A stretch of 64,000 bases of DNA from Colocasia esculenta (GCA_014218235.1 CM024756.1:71112152-71176151), one strand, 5' to 3'. Shown: positions 51,617 to 62,278, numbered from the stretch's first letter. The notes: generated from the sequence alone by a model not told the origin. Numbers and translations are program-made.

Positions 51617-54600
51617 TCAGGATAATCGAATGTTGAAGTTTCCGACTATTCTTCTGGATCTGTGAGAGGTAGTATGCCCCTGAGGACTGGCCTCAGTAAT
51701 AGTCCGAACATCAGCAAGGATGGAAAGAAGAACTTGCACCTTACTTCTGGATTTGGAATCGAAAATCCGAGTGCACCTTTCCTTCCAAATCCACCAAAGC
51801 GCAGCTCTAAAAGCAGCAAAGGCAACACAAGTAGCAACACCAGAAGTATGGAAACTCGAGAGCAATGCTGCACTTTCGGAAAGTAAAGTATCCAAAGGCC
51901 TGCGATGGATCTCCAACCGATGCAATAACTGCATCCAAAGCCAGGAAGAGTAAGAGCACTGGAAAAAGAGATGGTTGACATGCTCATCACTCAACTTACA
52001 GAGGATACAAATATTGGGGCCACAGAAATTCCTTCTTTGAAGAACATCAAACGTTGGGATACCACCCATCAGCACTTGCCAAGCATGGAGGGAATACTTC
52101 TGAATAGTAGGTCGCTTCCAGACAAGGTGAACCCAAGGAACTTTCGGGTAGACAACTCTTTTCAGATCATAAATAAATTTGCTACTGATAGGATTATTGT
52201 GATGTCTCCATCCAATAGAATCTTCACAGTTAGCATAAAGGGGAATGCTAAGAATACGAGGCCATAGAAGAAACATCTCACTAGAAGTTGGTGTAGGGAG
52301 GCACCATCTCCCATCTTGGATGAGATAGCTAACAGTTGCATTAGCAGGGAGGCCAAGCAGAAATCTGATATAATTACCCCCAAAGGACTTAATAGATTCA
52401 CCATCCAACCAAGGGTCTTCCCACAAGTTGATTGAATCCCCTTTACCAATCTTGTAGATAACCTGAGTTCTCATCCAGTCTCTAGCGTGAAGAATACCCT
52501 TCCAGGCATGGGAATGATAGACTTGCAGCTTGGCAGACCAAATAGTACTTTTCTTAAGGTATTTACTTCTCACCCAATCTGTCCATAGGTTATGATTGTG
52601 AGACATGATCCTCCAAAACTGCATGGAAAGCATTGCTGAATTCCAGGTAGATAGACGTCTTAACCCCAGCCCACCTTCATCTTTAGGCCTACACAACCAG
52701 TCCCACTTCACAAAATGGAAAGGTTTGTAGTCCCCAGAAGCATGCCAGAAGAAATTTCTCAGCATTCTTTCAACATCACCAATCAGTCTTTGGGCAATAT
52801 AAAGGAGACCGCCCAATAAAGAGCATATGAATTCAATACACATTTGGCTTTAAGAAAAGGAGCAGATCATCAGCAAAAATGAGATGGGATATCTTTACGA
52901 TCCAGAAGAAGGCACGAGCAAAGAGCCATCCTCCACCTTGTCCTCAATAAGGATAGATAGACCCTCCATGGCAATACAGAAAAGGTAGGGAGATAAAGGG
53001 TCTCCCTGCCTAATACCATTAGTAGAACCAAAGAATCCGACAGGGCTTCCATTGAGGAGCACGGAAAAGGTTGCTGTGTTAATTAGAATCGCAGTCCAGT
53101 CCACCCACTGAGCAGGGAATCCCATTTTCTTAAGCAGAAGAAGAATGAAGTCCCTGTTGACTGAATCAAAAGCTTTTCGAAGATCCACTTTCATACAAAG
53201 AGTGTTACCCCTGTGCTTGGAGTGCATATCTCTGACCATGTCATTTGCAAGAAGAATGCTGTCCTGAATTTTGCGGCCCTTAATAAAAGCAGACTGATGA
53301 TTGCTTATGATTGAAGGCATGAGCTTTTGCGTACGATTAGCCATCAGCTTAGCAATGATCTTGTAAAGGAAATTGCACAAGGATATAGGCCTGAACTGGT
53401 CAAAGGAGTCAGCCATATCATTCTTAGGAATTAGAGAGATGAAATTATGGTTTACCTGACGGAGCCAACGTCCACCATTGAAGAAGTAATGCACAGCAGC
53501 CAGTACGTCATTTCCAACAATGCTCCAACAAAGCTGATAGAAATCTGAAGGGAATCCATCCGGGCCGGGACTCTTATTTTTGGAGCACTCATAACAACAT
53601 CAGTAATTTCTTTATCAGAAAAAGGCTTCAAAAGGGACACCCGATCTTCTTCTAATAGAACTCTGTGAGGTTGAATATCCGGAATCTCATATTGCTGCTC
53701 CTGATTAAGAAGCTCAGTGTAAAACTTAGTTGCATGATTCTTAAGTTGCTGCAAATCTGACGTCTCATGTCCATCTGGAAGGCTACACTTACGAATAGTA
53801 TTAATCATACGCTTCCCTTTGATACTAGCATAGAAAAACTTAGTATTGTCATCAGTTTGAATTAGCCAATGCTGCTTTGCCCTCTGCTGAGCATAGGCAC
53901 TTTCCATGTTCAAGCAAGAGGTATAGGCATCCCGGGCCTGCCTCTCCTTCTGGATCAAGTGATCATTCGTAGGGTCATCAGCTAACTCCAATTGCACTTG
54001 ATGTAAAACTTCACTAGCATAGGAAACCTTCTGTTGAATTGGACCAAACTCTTCACGATTCCAAACTTTAAGAGCCATTTTTACCGCACGAAGCTTCTTG
54101 CAAAGAATGAAAATAGGTGTACCCTGAAAGTTAGTGTTCCATGCTTGTTGGACAATGGAAGGAAAGGAATGATGCTGAGCCCACATAGTGTAGAATTTGA
54201 AAGGTTTAGGGCCACCTGCCACAGTATCTTCAGTGTAGATAGTAAGCTGCGCATGATCAGAAAGAATTTGATCTCCATAATGGACATAGCTATCAGGAAA
54301 CATATCCATCCATAGATGATTGATGAGGGCTCGATCCAATCTACAAGCAATTCGCCTGGCTCCCACTGACCGGTTACACCAAGAAAAGGTATTTCCCACA
54401 CTCTTCAGATCCAGGAGAGAAGAAGAATCAATGCAGGTGTTAAAGTCACGCAGCAGAGAAGGGGTCAATAACCGACCTCCAATCTTCTCGTGGGGATAAC
54501 GAACACTGTTGAAGTCCCCAACGATAAGCCAAGGTGAAGTAATAGTAGTAGACAAAAGGATAATATCCCGCCACAGACACTGTCTTTCATAAGACAGATT

Positions 54601-54932
54601 AGAACCATAGACAGCAGTTAAATAAAATCTTCTTCCAGATGAAATATCAGTGCAATCCATATGAAGAAACTGGTCAGAAGCTTTGACACCACAGATGTGA
54701 ATAGAACCTACATTCCAAAGGACCCAAAGCCGACCTCCTGGATGCTCATTGTAATTGTGCAACATATTGAGGTCAGGTGCAATGGAAAGTCTTCTACTAA
54801 CCATATTGTCCATTCTAACTTTGGTTTCAATTAAAATAACAATATCAGCCTTGGCTTGCGAAATAGCTTTTTAACACTGAGTCTATGAGCTCTTTTATTA
54901 AGTCCCCGAACATTCCAGGAAATAACCTTCAT
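51617..54932 (-). pseudogene. LINE X ORF2, frameshifts and internal deletion
   Basis: ATG at 54932 (MKVISWNVRGLNKRAHRL) overlaps the ORF1 stop as TAATG. After a shift near 54870, the endonuclease reads MDNMVSRRLSIAPDLNMLHNYNEHPGGRLWVLWN, GDFNSVRYPHEKIGG, CRLDRALINH and LSDHAQLTIYTED. A shift near 53580 falls in KNKSPGPDGF. The RT continues KAFDSVNRDFILLLL, NGIRQGDPLSPYLF and IFADDLLLFLKPN near 52870. A deletion of about 330 bp then joins it to a damaged YALYWAVS-like segment and VERMLRNFFWHASGDYKPF. The finger CILCKLSDEHVNHLFFQC and the end RIVGNFNIRLS at 51617 are intact. Confidence 0.85.
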
Positions 54933-55650
54933 TATTGAGTTTGAGAGAGAGAGCGAATCCGAGCTTGAAGCTTATCCATCTTAAATTCCAAAGGAGAAGA
55001 AGAATGTCTAGTACGTCCCTCACCAGCACCCACTATTGCATGGCGCTGCATGGGGAAGTTCCCACCACCTTCCATAACACTCAAATTTCCTTTATGACTG
55101 TCCACATGGGTAGGTTTCAAAGAATGGGAAGGGCTAGAGATGTCTACCTTGCTGCGCATCTCACTAGGAAATCCGCCACCCAACCTTCCTTGGTACGCTC
55201 CATCTTGAATGGCTTCCTTCAAATGCATCTGCTGGTCCTCATTTGATGGTAGTATGGGAAGCATATCACGAGTGGCCCCACTTGCAGCTTTAGAGATATT
55301 CACCATGCCACGGTTTGCACTAGCAGAAGAAGGAAGCAAGGTAGCCTTTGGAATGTGCAAGCTAACCGCCTTTCCATGCAACCCGCTCTCCTTTTGCGTC
55401 ACCAGATCGTGATTAGCAAGACTGCCCATATTATGAAGATGCAATGGATCTTCGGTGATCACACTGTCATTAGAATGGTTAACATTCTCCACTCCCATAA
55501 AACCTTCCAAATCTTCCAAAACCGAAAATCGGTTATGAGCATGCACAGCTTCACGAGGAGTAACCCCTGATGCTGAAGCTTTCATGCCCTCAGAATGATG
55601 AGTATGCAGTTGCAAGGACCCCTTAGCTGAGTCAAGTCCCCTAACTGAGT
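54932..55650 (-). pseudogene. LINE X ORF1 C-terminal part
   Basis: This open frame is the beta ORF1 tail, 5'-truncated by retrotransposition; DUF4283 and the zinc knuckle are absent. It is polar and His/Ser-rich (HAHNRFSVLEDLEGF, PLHLHNMGSLANHDLVTQKESGLHGKAV) and ends SSPLEFKMDKLQARIRSLSQTQ with TAA at 54932-54934. The terminus MDKLQARIRSLSQ is shared with G and may be a short helix. The function of the tail is not known to me. Confidence 0.8.
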
Positions 55651-55667
55651 CACATTGGCAAACCATT

Positions 55668-55775
55668 CAAGCACACAAAGCGACAAAGTCTACAAAAAGT
55701 CCACTATGAAGGATAAAGTTCTGTACATATCATGACATGGGCATACCCCTGGTGCTACATCTGGAGCTTCGCTCC
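55668..55775. other. Copia W flank to PMD gene, nothing recognised
   Basis: The first part is the continuation of W across X (ACACAAAGCGACAAAG and onward). From about 55745 the composition becomes GC-rich. No motif is identified. Confidence 0.4.
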
Positions 55776-56006
55776 TCACCTCTCTCCTCTCCCCTCACTA
55801 GGCCTCTGCCTACGTGAGCTGTTCACCTCCTCCTCCCTCCCGACGCTGGTCTGGGAGAGGAGATCTCGATGCCGTCGATGCCTCCCGTCGCGGTAGCCCT
55901 CCCCGCGTTGTGGACCCGAACACGACCCGGCCCTCCCTGCTGCCTCCTGCTGGGCTGTCACTACTGCTCCCGGCGCTTCTTCAGCACCCGGTTCTTCAAG
56001 AACTCT

Positions 56007-58534
56007 AAATCCGTGATAGCCTGAGCTCAGTCCGCAATGCTTGTGCCCGGTCCACCTCTGCCTGTCTCTGCCTCTCCCTCGCCTCAAGTAGGCAACCTCC
56101 ATCCTCGTCAAGTCCAACTGCATACTCTCCATCTGCGCTGGAGGGTCGCCCCTGCTCCCTACCGCTGCACATAAATGAGCCAAGAATGTCAGGTCAATCA
56201 ATCATGCACAAAAAGGGTATAGATTAGCGTCTCACCTCAGCCTTGAGCTCTCAGACCCTCACCTCCGCCCAGTCCAGGGCCCCCTGTAGCTGGATCGCCA
56301 GATCCCCATGGGCTAGCTGCGCGGATGAGCTCGCCCCCGTGTCTCGGCTCGCTCGTACCCGCGCTAGCTCCTCCTTCTACATTCACATACCTTGGTCAGT
56401 CATCAAATCAATCAAATCAATGTAAATAAATCAAGGGTGAATTGTGGCTTACCAGTGCCGTGTCTCAGTGCGGAGCCTCTCCAACTCCACCTTCTGCTCT
56501 GCCAGCCTCCCCTCCAGCGCACTGCCTGGGATTCCGGCATCTGTCATTCACACTTCAAGGTTAGAATTATCAATTCAAATGGCAAGGCTTTGAGTTAGAA
56601 TTCACTTACCACTCGCTGGTCTAGCCGGAGTCGTCCGGCGTAGCGTATCCGGTAGCTCTCCAGGTACGTAGTACTGTCCTGGAGGTTCGTCTGCCGGAGC
56701 ACCTGCTCGCATCCCTCTCGCCATTAGGTGATTGTGCTCTCGTGCTCCTCCCCCCAGTCCCGGTCCTTGGCAAAGAACCGTCGGCGGGAGTGTCCTTCTC
56801 TACCTAGAGAGGGTATCTCTAGAGCCGGCTGGTGCCAACCCAGAGTGCGTACCACGAGCTCTAGGTAGAGGGGCTTGCACGTCCCCAGGCAGAGGAGGAG
56901 GAGGTGACAGTTGAAGAGCGGCCGACCCGCCACCACCGCCGGGTGGGACGCGTCCGCCTCCCCCACATACGGGGTCCAAACCACCTGCAAAGAGAGAAAT
57001 TGGTCAGTCACATCAAAGGAGCAAGCAAACAAGAAGGAGTGCTAGTCGATATTCATACCTGATCATGGGGGTAGTGGTCCAGTCCTACCCGTACATCCTC
57101 CGCATGCCGATCCGTCACCCTCGGATCCGGCGCCACCTCCCACCGGGCCATGATCATGGCCTGGCTCCCCTTCGTCTGTACACCGCGCCCCATGGGGAAG
57201 CGGGTGTACCCCAGATCTGTAAAGCAAGAAGAAGAAGAAAAGGTGTCATTCATGCAGTTAATTCAATTCAATTCAATGATGAGCATTAAAGGAAATTTTG
57301 TATACCTGTAGAAAAGGGGTGAAGCCCCCGGTGCTCTGAGAACGCCGCGAGCTGTTGGGGAGGAGTGAGAAGGGATGCCTCAGCATCGCGGCGCCCCACG
57401 CGTACCTGCCCACCTGCTCCAAGTCCCAGAGAAGCAGCACGAACTTGCAGTTCATCTGTGATGACTGCGTCGCGAAGAGGAGCCGTCAGAAGAGGTAAGC
57501 CACGAAGATCTGGATGGACCGCTCCTCACTCCTGTCCCCCAGCCGGATCAACCTCCAGACCCCAGTGCTGAACTCCTCGAGGCTCTCTAGGGGTCCTCTC
57601 CTCCCTCCCCTCAACCCTACTGTCTCTGACAACGATCCGAGCAAGATGCTCCGGATCGGCCTCCTCCGTCCCGCCACAAACTCCGCTCCCAAAATCTCTA
57701 CTACATCGTCGTCATAGTCCCTCCTCTCCTGTCTGACTACCGGCTCTCCCTGAACCGGCAGTCCAGTCAGATACGCCACGTCCTCCAACGTGGGTATCAT
57801 GTGTCACCAAGGCATGATGAAAACCTTGCAATCCTCATCCCACCTCTCCCGAAGCACCTCCAGGTACGACATGTCCACGTGAAATGTGCGCACCGCCAAG
57901 AGGTGTCCAAACCCCATCCACGCTATCCTCAGCTGCTGGGCCTCCGGTAGTTCCCGGTACCAAGCCCAGCACAAATCCCACATCACTCAGCTCCTCATTC
58001 TGCCTTTACCCTGCAAAACACACAGAAAAGTTGACATCAGGATGATTGCCATTTAAAAATATTTGGCGTCAAAGGGGCTTCCATCAAAGAGGAGTTAACG
58101 GCGGGGTTTGGCCGTCAAGTTCAACAGTAAGCGTCCAGGCCCTTGCCGGCAACGACCTAGACGTCAAGAGAAACCCAACGTCAACCGATGTTGACGTTGA
58201 GTTTCTGTTAAACCGGATGGACTCCCCTCTGTTTCCCCTTCTATCCCACTTTCTACAATCACATCGACATGGTTTTAAGGTTCAGGCGACCTACCTTGGG
58301 TCGTCGTGGGTGTCTCCGAGCCCCTTCCATCTCCGTCTCCTCACCCTCGCCGTCATCACCATCCCCGGCAGTTTCTTCCCCCTCCAGCGCGCTACCATCA
58401 GCGCTGTCGCTGTTTCCCCTCCTCGGCCGTGTCCTCCGCCGCCGATCCCTGTGCATTCCTCCTCCTCCCTCGGTTGCGGCCGAGTCTGCAGTGCAAGTGC
58501 CAATCGCTTCTCCCTTGCCATCGGAGAAACTCAT
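56007..58534 (-). pseudogene. Plant mobile domain (PMD) gene, multi-exon, disabled
   Basis: The gene resembles the PMD (aminotransferase-like plant mobile domain) family, found in host genes such as MAIN/MAIL1 and in transposons. A candidate exon 1 is 58534-about 58297 (MSFSDGKGEAIG, acidic/Arg-rich), with donor AAG|GTAGGT. Exon 2 is 58010-57306 and includes MWDLCWAWYRELPEAQQLRIAWMGFGHLL, MIPTLEDVAYLTGLPVQGEPV and GRYAWGAAMLRHPF. Exon 3 is 57216-57059 (YTRFPMGRGVQTKGSQAMIMARW). Exon 4 is 56984-about 56612 (VVWTPYVGEADASHPAVVAGRPLF). Later exons encode coiled-coil-like Glu/Arg-rich segments (LEGRLAEQKVELERLRTE, QRQAEVDRAQALRTEL). Lesions are TGA at 57987, 57804, 57486 and 56251, TAA at 56724, and frameshifts near 57210 and 56096. 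Splice sites GT-AG are present. The gene is not translatable as shown; its role is unknown. Confidence 0.8.
58046..58200. repeat. GACGGC/TTGACG motif cluster, left
   Basis: Short motifs in both orientations (GGCGTCAAA, GGCCGTCAA, ACGTCAAG, TTGACGTTGAG) repeat within about 150 bp inside the putative first PMD intron. Such clusters resemble subterminal repeats of plant CACTA-like DNA transposons, but no CACTA terminus was recognised. Confidence 0.4.
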
Positions 58535-58711
58535 ACACAGTCCTAAGGGGGTTCACGGAGGTTGAAGAAGTAGAAATATTTGAGAGGAGTTGAGAAGGTG
58601 AGAGTGCCGGAAGGAATGAAGAAGGTGGGAAGACGAACAGAAGCGCCCGACGGTTTGAAGGTGAAGAGGCACCGGAATGAGGCATCGGTTTGAAAAAGCT
58701 ATGTTTTAAAG

Positions 58712-58925
58712 TTGACGTCAAGGCCTGGCCGTTTAATTTCTATTGACGGCGACCCGAAGGCCGTCAATGTCTTGTTAACAACAAACATTTGGCCGTCTAT
58801 GTCTTGCCCCGAGGTCACCCTGTCAGACCCGTACTCCAGTTGACGACATGTGGGTGGACGCCTACTGTACGGTGGACGGTGATAGATATGGCCGTCTACA
58901 CTCTGTCTGGATGCGACGGCCCTCA
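58712..58925. repeat. GACGGC/TTGACG motif cluster, right
   Basis: TTGACGTCAAGG, GGCCGTT, TTGACGGCG, GGCCGTCAATGTC, GGCCGTCTATGTC, GGACGG, GGCCGTCTA and GACGGCC occur within about 210 bp upstream of the putative PMD exon 1. They are the same motif type as at 58046-58200. Confidence 0.45.
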
Positions 58926-58989
58926 TTATACCGGTACGGTTATACCAACCCACGTCGGTATAGCGAGCGTCATCACAGTGGGACATTTA

Positions 58990-60470
58990 CCCAACAATAC
59001 ATTCAGCTGAGATACACGTGAATATAAGAACAGAGTAGCGGAAGTAAAAAGAGCTACTGTCTTCATTCATTCATCATCCACATTTAGCATACATGAAATT
59101 GCAATAACATTAAAGAACTTAAAAGTTCACATAATTTAAATTGCTGAAAATTAAATACATAAATGTCCACATTTGTACATTTGTCCAAGATAATGCTATT
59201 ACAAGATTGCAATTACATACTATGAAAGTCACAAAATATCACTAGTACACCAAGACTCTAATCTCCGCGCTCGGAGTCGGTCTCCAACGTCTCTTCCACA
59301 AGTGCCTCGTCACCAACTACACCTGTACGCCGAAGCAAGTAGTGAGTCTAAAGACTCAGCAAGTAACGCCACTCATACCATACACGTACATGTCATAGTA
59401 GGCTCTACACACACCATTGCAAAACTCAACATGTATCATGCTTAACGTTGAAATGAATAACCAACCATGATAATCCTATGAGTAAACACATGATGTATGC
59501 TTTCAGATTTCCTTATCAAGATAAATTCCTAACACATGTTCTCTAATCATTCCTACTCATGAAGTTCTACTTTGCATTTTTACTAAAACATGAATGCACT
59601 TAGCCTGATTATCCTACGTACATGAAACAAAACACACCTAGCATGGAATCTACACATTCTTATGCATGTACACGAACATTTTACATACTTTAACTTGCTG
59701 GTTTTCACATGATTTAGCAACCATAACCCTACACATGAGAGATACAATGTCATTTAAAACAACATGTGAACAACCAAACATGAAATTTTGTGCACATACT
59801 TGTTAATTTCCCTAGCATGGATTCTAGGCATTTTACACAAATAAACATGATCCTAACATAATGAAGCTACTGATTTAACATGGTTTCAGATTTGTCATAA
59901 CATGTTTTACAATATCATGTCCTCATACCTTGGTTTCACATTTTCTTTACACAAATTTCCAATTCACATAAATTGCACTTTACACATACACATTACACAT
60001 TGTTCACTTTCACATTAACACATGAACACATGCACATTTACACTTTCACATTTAGTGCCGTGACACATAGTCCAAACCACCAAAGAAGGACACAAACACA
60101 TCACATCACATATACGCCATCTAGGCAATACAATGGCGACTCTTGGACTGCGCAGACCGGGAGAACAAGTCTCCACCCTAACCAGTGGTACTTGTCCACC
60201 TCCAGGATTTCCCCCTAATGCCCTTAGGGTCACTTACACATTGAACCTTCTCAGGGGGACTTTTCCCTGATACGGTTCCACTGCCCTCTGTGGAAGCAGT
60301 GTCACATTTGGCACAAATTTTCACATTACACATTTTTACCGATTTTACACATGGTTTACACATGTCATTCTCATTTCATTCCCGTTCTCACTCACATTCA
60401 CATTTCTCTGTTTTCCTAACATGACACTACAGATTTCAAAATCTACATTCAGGTAAATATCACCGATCAG
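58990..60470. other. Intergenic sequence, no gene seen
   Basis: This AT-rich 1.5-kb stretch contains many CACATTT/TTTACAC-type tracts (notably 59930-60060 and 60300-60410). A moderately GC-rich block at 60110-60300 has no convincing ORF. It may be the non-coding part of an LTR or DNA transposon, but I recognise no termini. Confidence 0.5.
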
Positions 60471-60486
60471 AAGTAACAAGGCGCTC

Positions 60487-60514
60487 TCTCTCTCTAGGCG
60501 ATTCTAGAGAGAGA
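60487..60514 (+). other. 5'-terminal CT/AG hairpin of LINE Y
   Basis: CTCTCTCTAG (60488-60497) pairs with CTAGAGAGAG (60504-60513) around GCGATT. AAGCTCTGGG follows. Confidence 0.72.
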
Positions 60515-60623
60515 AGCTCTGGGATTTGCGCTCTCTCTGTGTGTGCCCGGGTCGCCCCCCCGCCTCCCGGCGGTGGGAGGACATCCCTCCCGGGGTGTGG
60601 GGATCTCCCCCTCTGGGCAGCCA

Positions 60624-60646
60624 CCAGTTGGAACTTCTCCAACTGG
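60624..60646 (+). other. Second 5' UTR hairpin of LINE Y
   Basis: CCAGTTGG pairs with CCAACTGG around AACTTCT. Compared with N, one G-C pair is replaced by A-T on both sides. Confidence 0.62.
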
Positions 60647-60704
60647 GGTCTACCATTCGAGAGTTGTGAGAGTTTTGGGGGTTGTGCGGTGCTTGGCTTA
60701 GGAG

Positions 60705-62278
60705 ATGGACGCTCCTCCTGCAGGGGGTCAACCTTCTTCGACGAGCATTAGCTGCACAACTGCTGTTGTTTCTTCATCCTCGGGCCGTGGCAAGGATAGG
60801 GTGGCGAGGGTGGGGAGGTCTTCTTCGTCGACGAGATGGCGGTCTCGTTCGAGAGGTCCTGTGGAGGTGTCTTCTGCACCACGTACCTGGGCGAGTCTGT
60901 TCACTGCTCCTTCTTCTAGCGAGAGCACCCATGCTTTATCTTTTATCGCTCCATTCATTGCGGAGGACAAGAAGATTGCTATATGCGATGTGGAGGATAT
61001 TGAAGAGCTTCAAGGAGCTTGGGATCGTACCATCGTCGGGTATGTTGTTGATCTTAAGACATCTTTTATGCCTCTATCTTCTTTTATAAAGAATCGATGG
61101 GGAGTTGTGGGGTTTGACTTGCACCTCTTGGAGAATGGTTTCTTCATTTGCAAAATGGACAGCGACGAAGATGTCACTCGTATCTTGGAGGGTTTCTGGT
61201 CGATTAGAGGTCATCCTATGATACTTCGAAGGTGGGAGAAAGGATTGAGAATGGAGCTAGAAAGTTTGAAGAACATCCGGTATGGGTTTCTATTCATAGT
61301 CTACCCATTCACCTCTGGTCGAAGAAGTTTATCTCTAAGCTTTGCAGCACTATCGGAGAGCCTCTCTTCATGGATAGATTGACTGCTGAACGTAGACGTC
61401 TATCTTTTGCTCGTGCATGTGTGATGGTTTCTTCAGAGGTTGAGCTCCCCAACTACATCAGTTACAAGGACCTTGATGGATCGCAGCATGATCTTCAAAT
61501 TTCTTATTCATGGAAGCCAAGAAGATGTGGAGGATGTGGTCAATGTAATACTGCACCAAAGAAAAATGTTAATCATTCACAACAAATCTATCGTCCCAAG
61601 GAGAAACCTGCCCCTTCCTTAATTACAGATATGGTTAGACATACTTCCTTGGTGGGCATGGAAGGTTTGCGTACAGAAGATATGGTTGGAGATACTACTT
61701 CCAAAGTTAAATTGGCAGCTAATTCGGTAAAGGAGAAACATGCAAATCAAAACAGATTTGCTATCCTTGGGGAGAAAGAAATAGCAATGGCTAGTGCGGA
61801 AGGGGCAATGGCTAATGAGGAGGGTGAGCTGGTTATTGTGCAGGATTCGCACAAGGAAAAGGATACGACCAGGGGTAAGAATATACGTTTAGGAAGTGTG
61901 GATAGCCATATTTCTTCTGTTGGAAATGCAGGACAGGAAATTCAGGTTAACAAAGGAAGAGATGGAAATGAGTCACTTGGGAAGGAGGTATCCTTACCTC
62001 CCCCATGCAAGGATACCTCGCTGGCTAGTAAGGAAAGTATCGGGGATGAAATTTCTTTAAGAAACTCCGTATCCAGCAAAATTTCATCCAAAGAAAGTGA
62101 TAGAGAATGCAACAAATCACCAGCAAATTTAGATGACATGAATAGAAGATTTGCTACCCTCAATGATGTAGATGAAATGGATAGAAGAAAGAGAGTAACC
62201 CCAGGAGTGCTTGTGCATGGACCGATTTCCAAATTGAAGCAAAAGGATCCGAAGCAAGGGATCCAGTCACGTAATTGA
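60705..62278 (+). pseudogene. LINE Y ORF1 (DUF4283), frameshift, knuckle deletion
   Basis: From ATG 60705 (MDAPPAGGQPSST) the protein has RSSSSTRWRSRSRG and APRTWASLFTAP. DUF4283 follows (LQGAWDRTIVGYVVDLKTSFMPLSSF, FWSIRGHPMILRRWEKGLRMELESLKNI). A shift near 61277 moves the frame; it continues PVWVSIHSLPIHLWSKKFISKLCSTIGEPLFMDRL and RRLSFARACVMVSSEVELPNYISYKDLDG. The knuckle region reads PRRCGGCGQCNTAPKKN: relative to N and Q about six residues, including the zinc-binding His, are missing in frame. The tail ends FATLNDVDEMDRRKR and KDPKQGIQSRN with TGA at 62276-62278, 10 nt before ORF2. Confidence 0.87.

Larger units (their letters stand above)
51452..55650 (-). mobile_element. LINE X (beta), 4.2 kb, internally deleted
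   Basis: This minus-strand LINE in W has 17-bp TSD CACATTGGCAAACCATT at 51435-51451 and 55651-55667. It contains the ORF1 C-terminus, an ORF2 missing about 0.3 kb after the FADD box, and the 3' UTR. Poly(T) then GGTAAGTAATACTGG lies at the left. Confidence 0.93.
45360..55745 (+). mobile_element. Copia element W, fragment hosting S, U and X
   Basis: The pieces are 45360-45871, 50054-51451 and 55651-about 55745. The first carries a gag zinc knuckle and protease, the second a GAG-pre-integrase and partial integrase. U is bounded by TTGTGTGATAAAGGTC at 45856-45871 and 50054-50069. X is bounded by CACATTGGCAAACCATT at 51435-51451 and 55651-55667. No LTR, RT or RNase H of this element is visible. 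Its right limit is uncertain. Confidence 0.75.

Noticed and set aside
58269..58593. Plus-strand Ser/Pro-rich ORFs
   Set aside because: They are GC-rich frames opposite the putative PMD exon 1, and all frames are open because of composition.
59930..60410. Tandem repeat or satellite of CACATTT
   Set aside because: The tracts are irregular with no constant period, so I call it low-complexity composition only.
60423..60432. CACTA-like terminus (GACACTACAG)
   Set aside because: It is a single occurrence without a matching inverted terminus or TSD.
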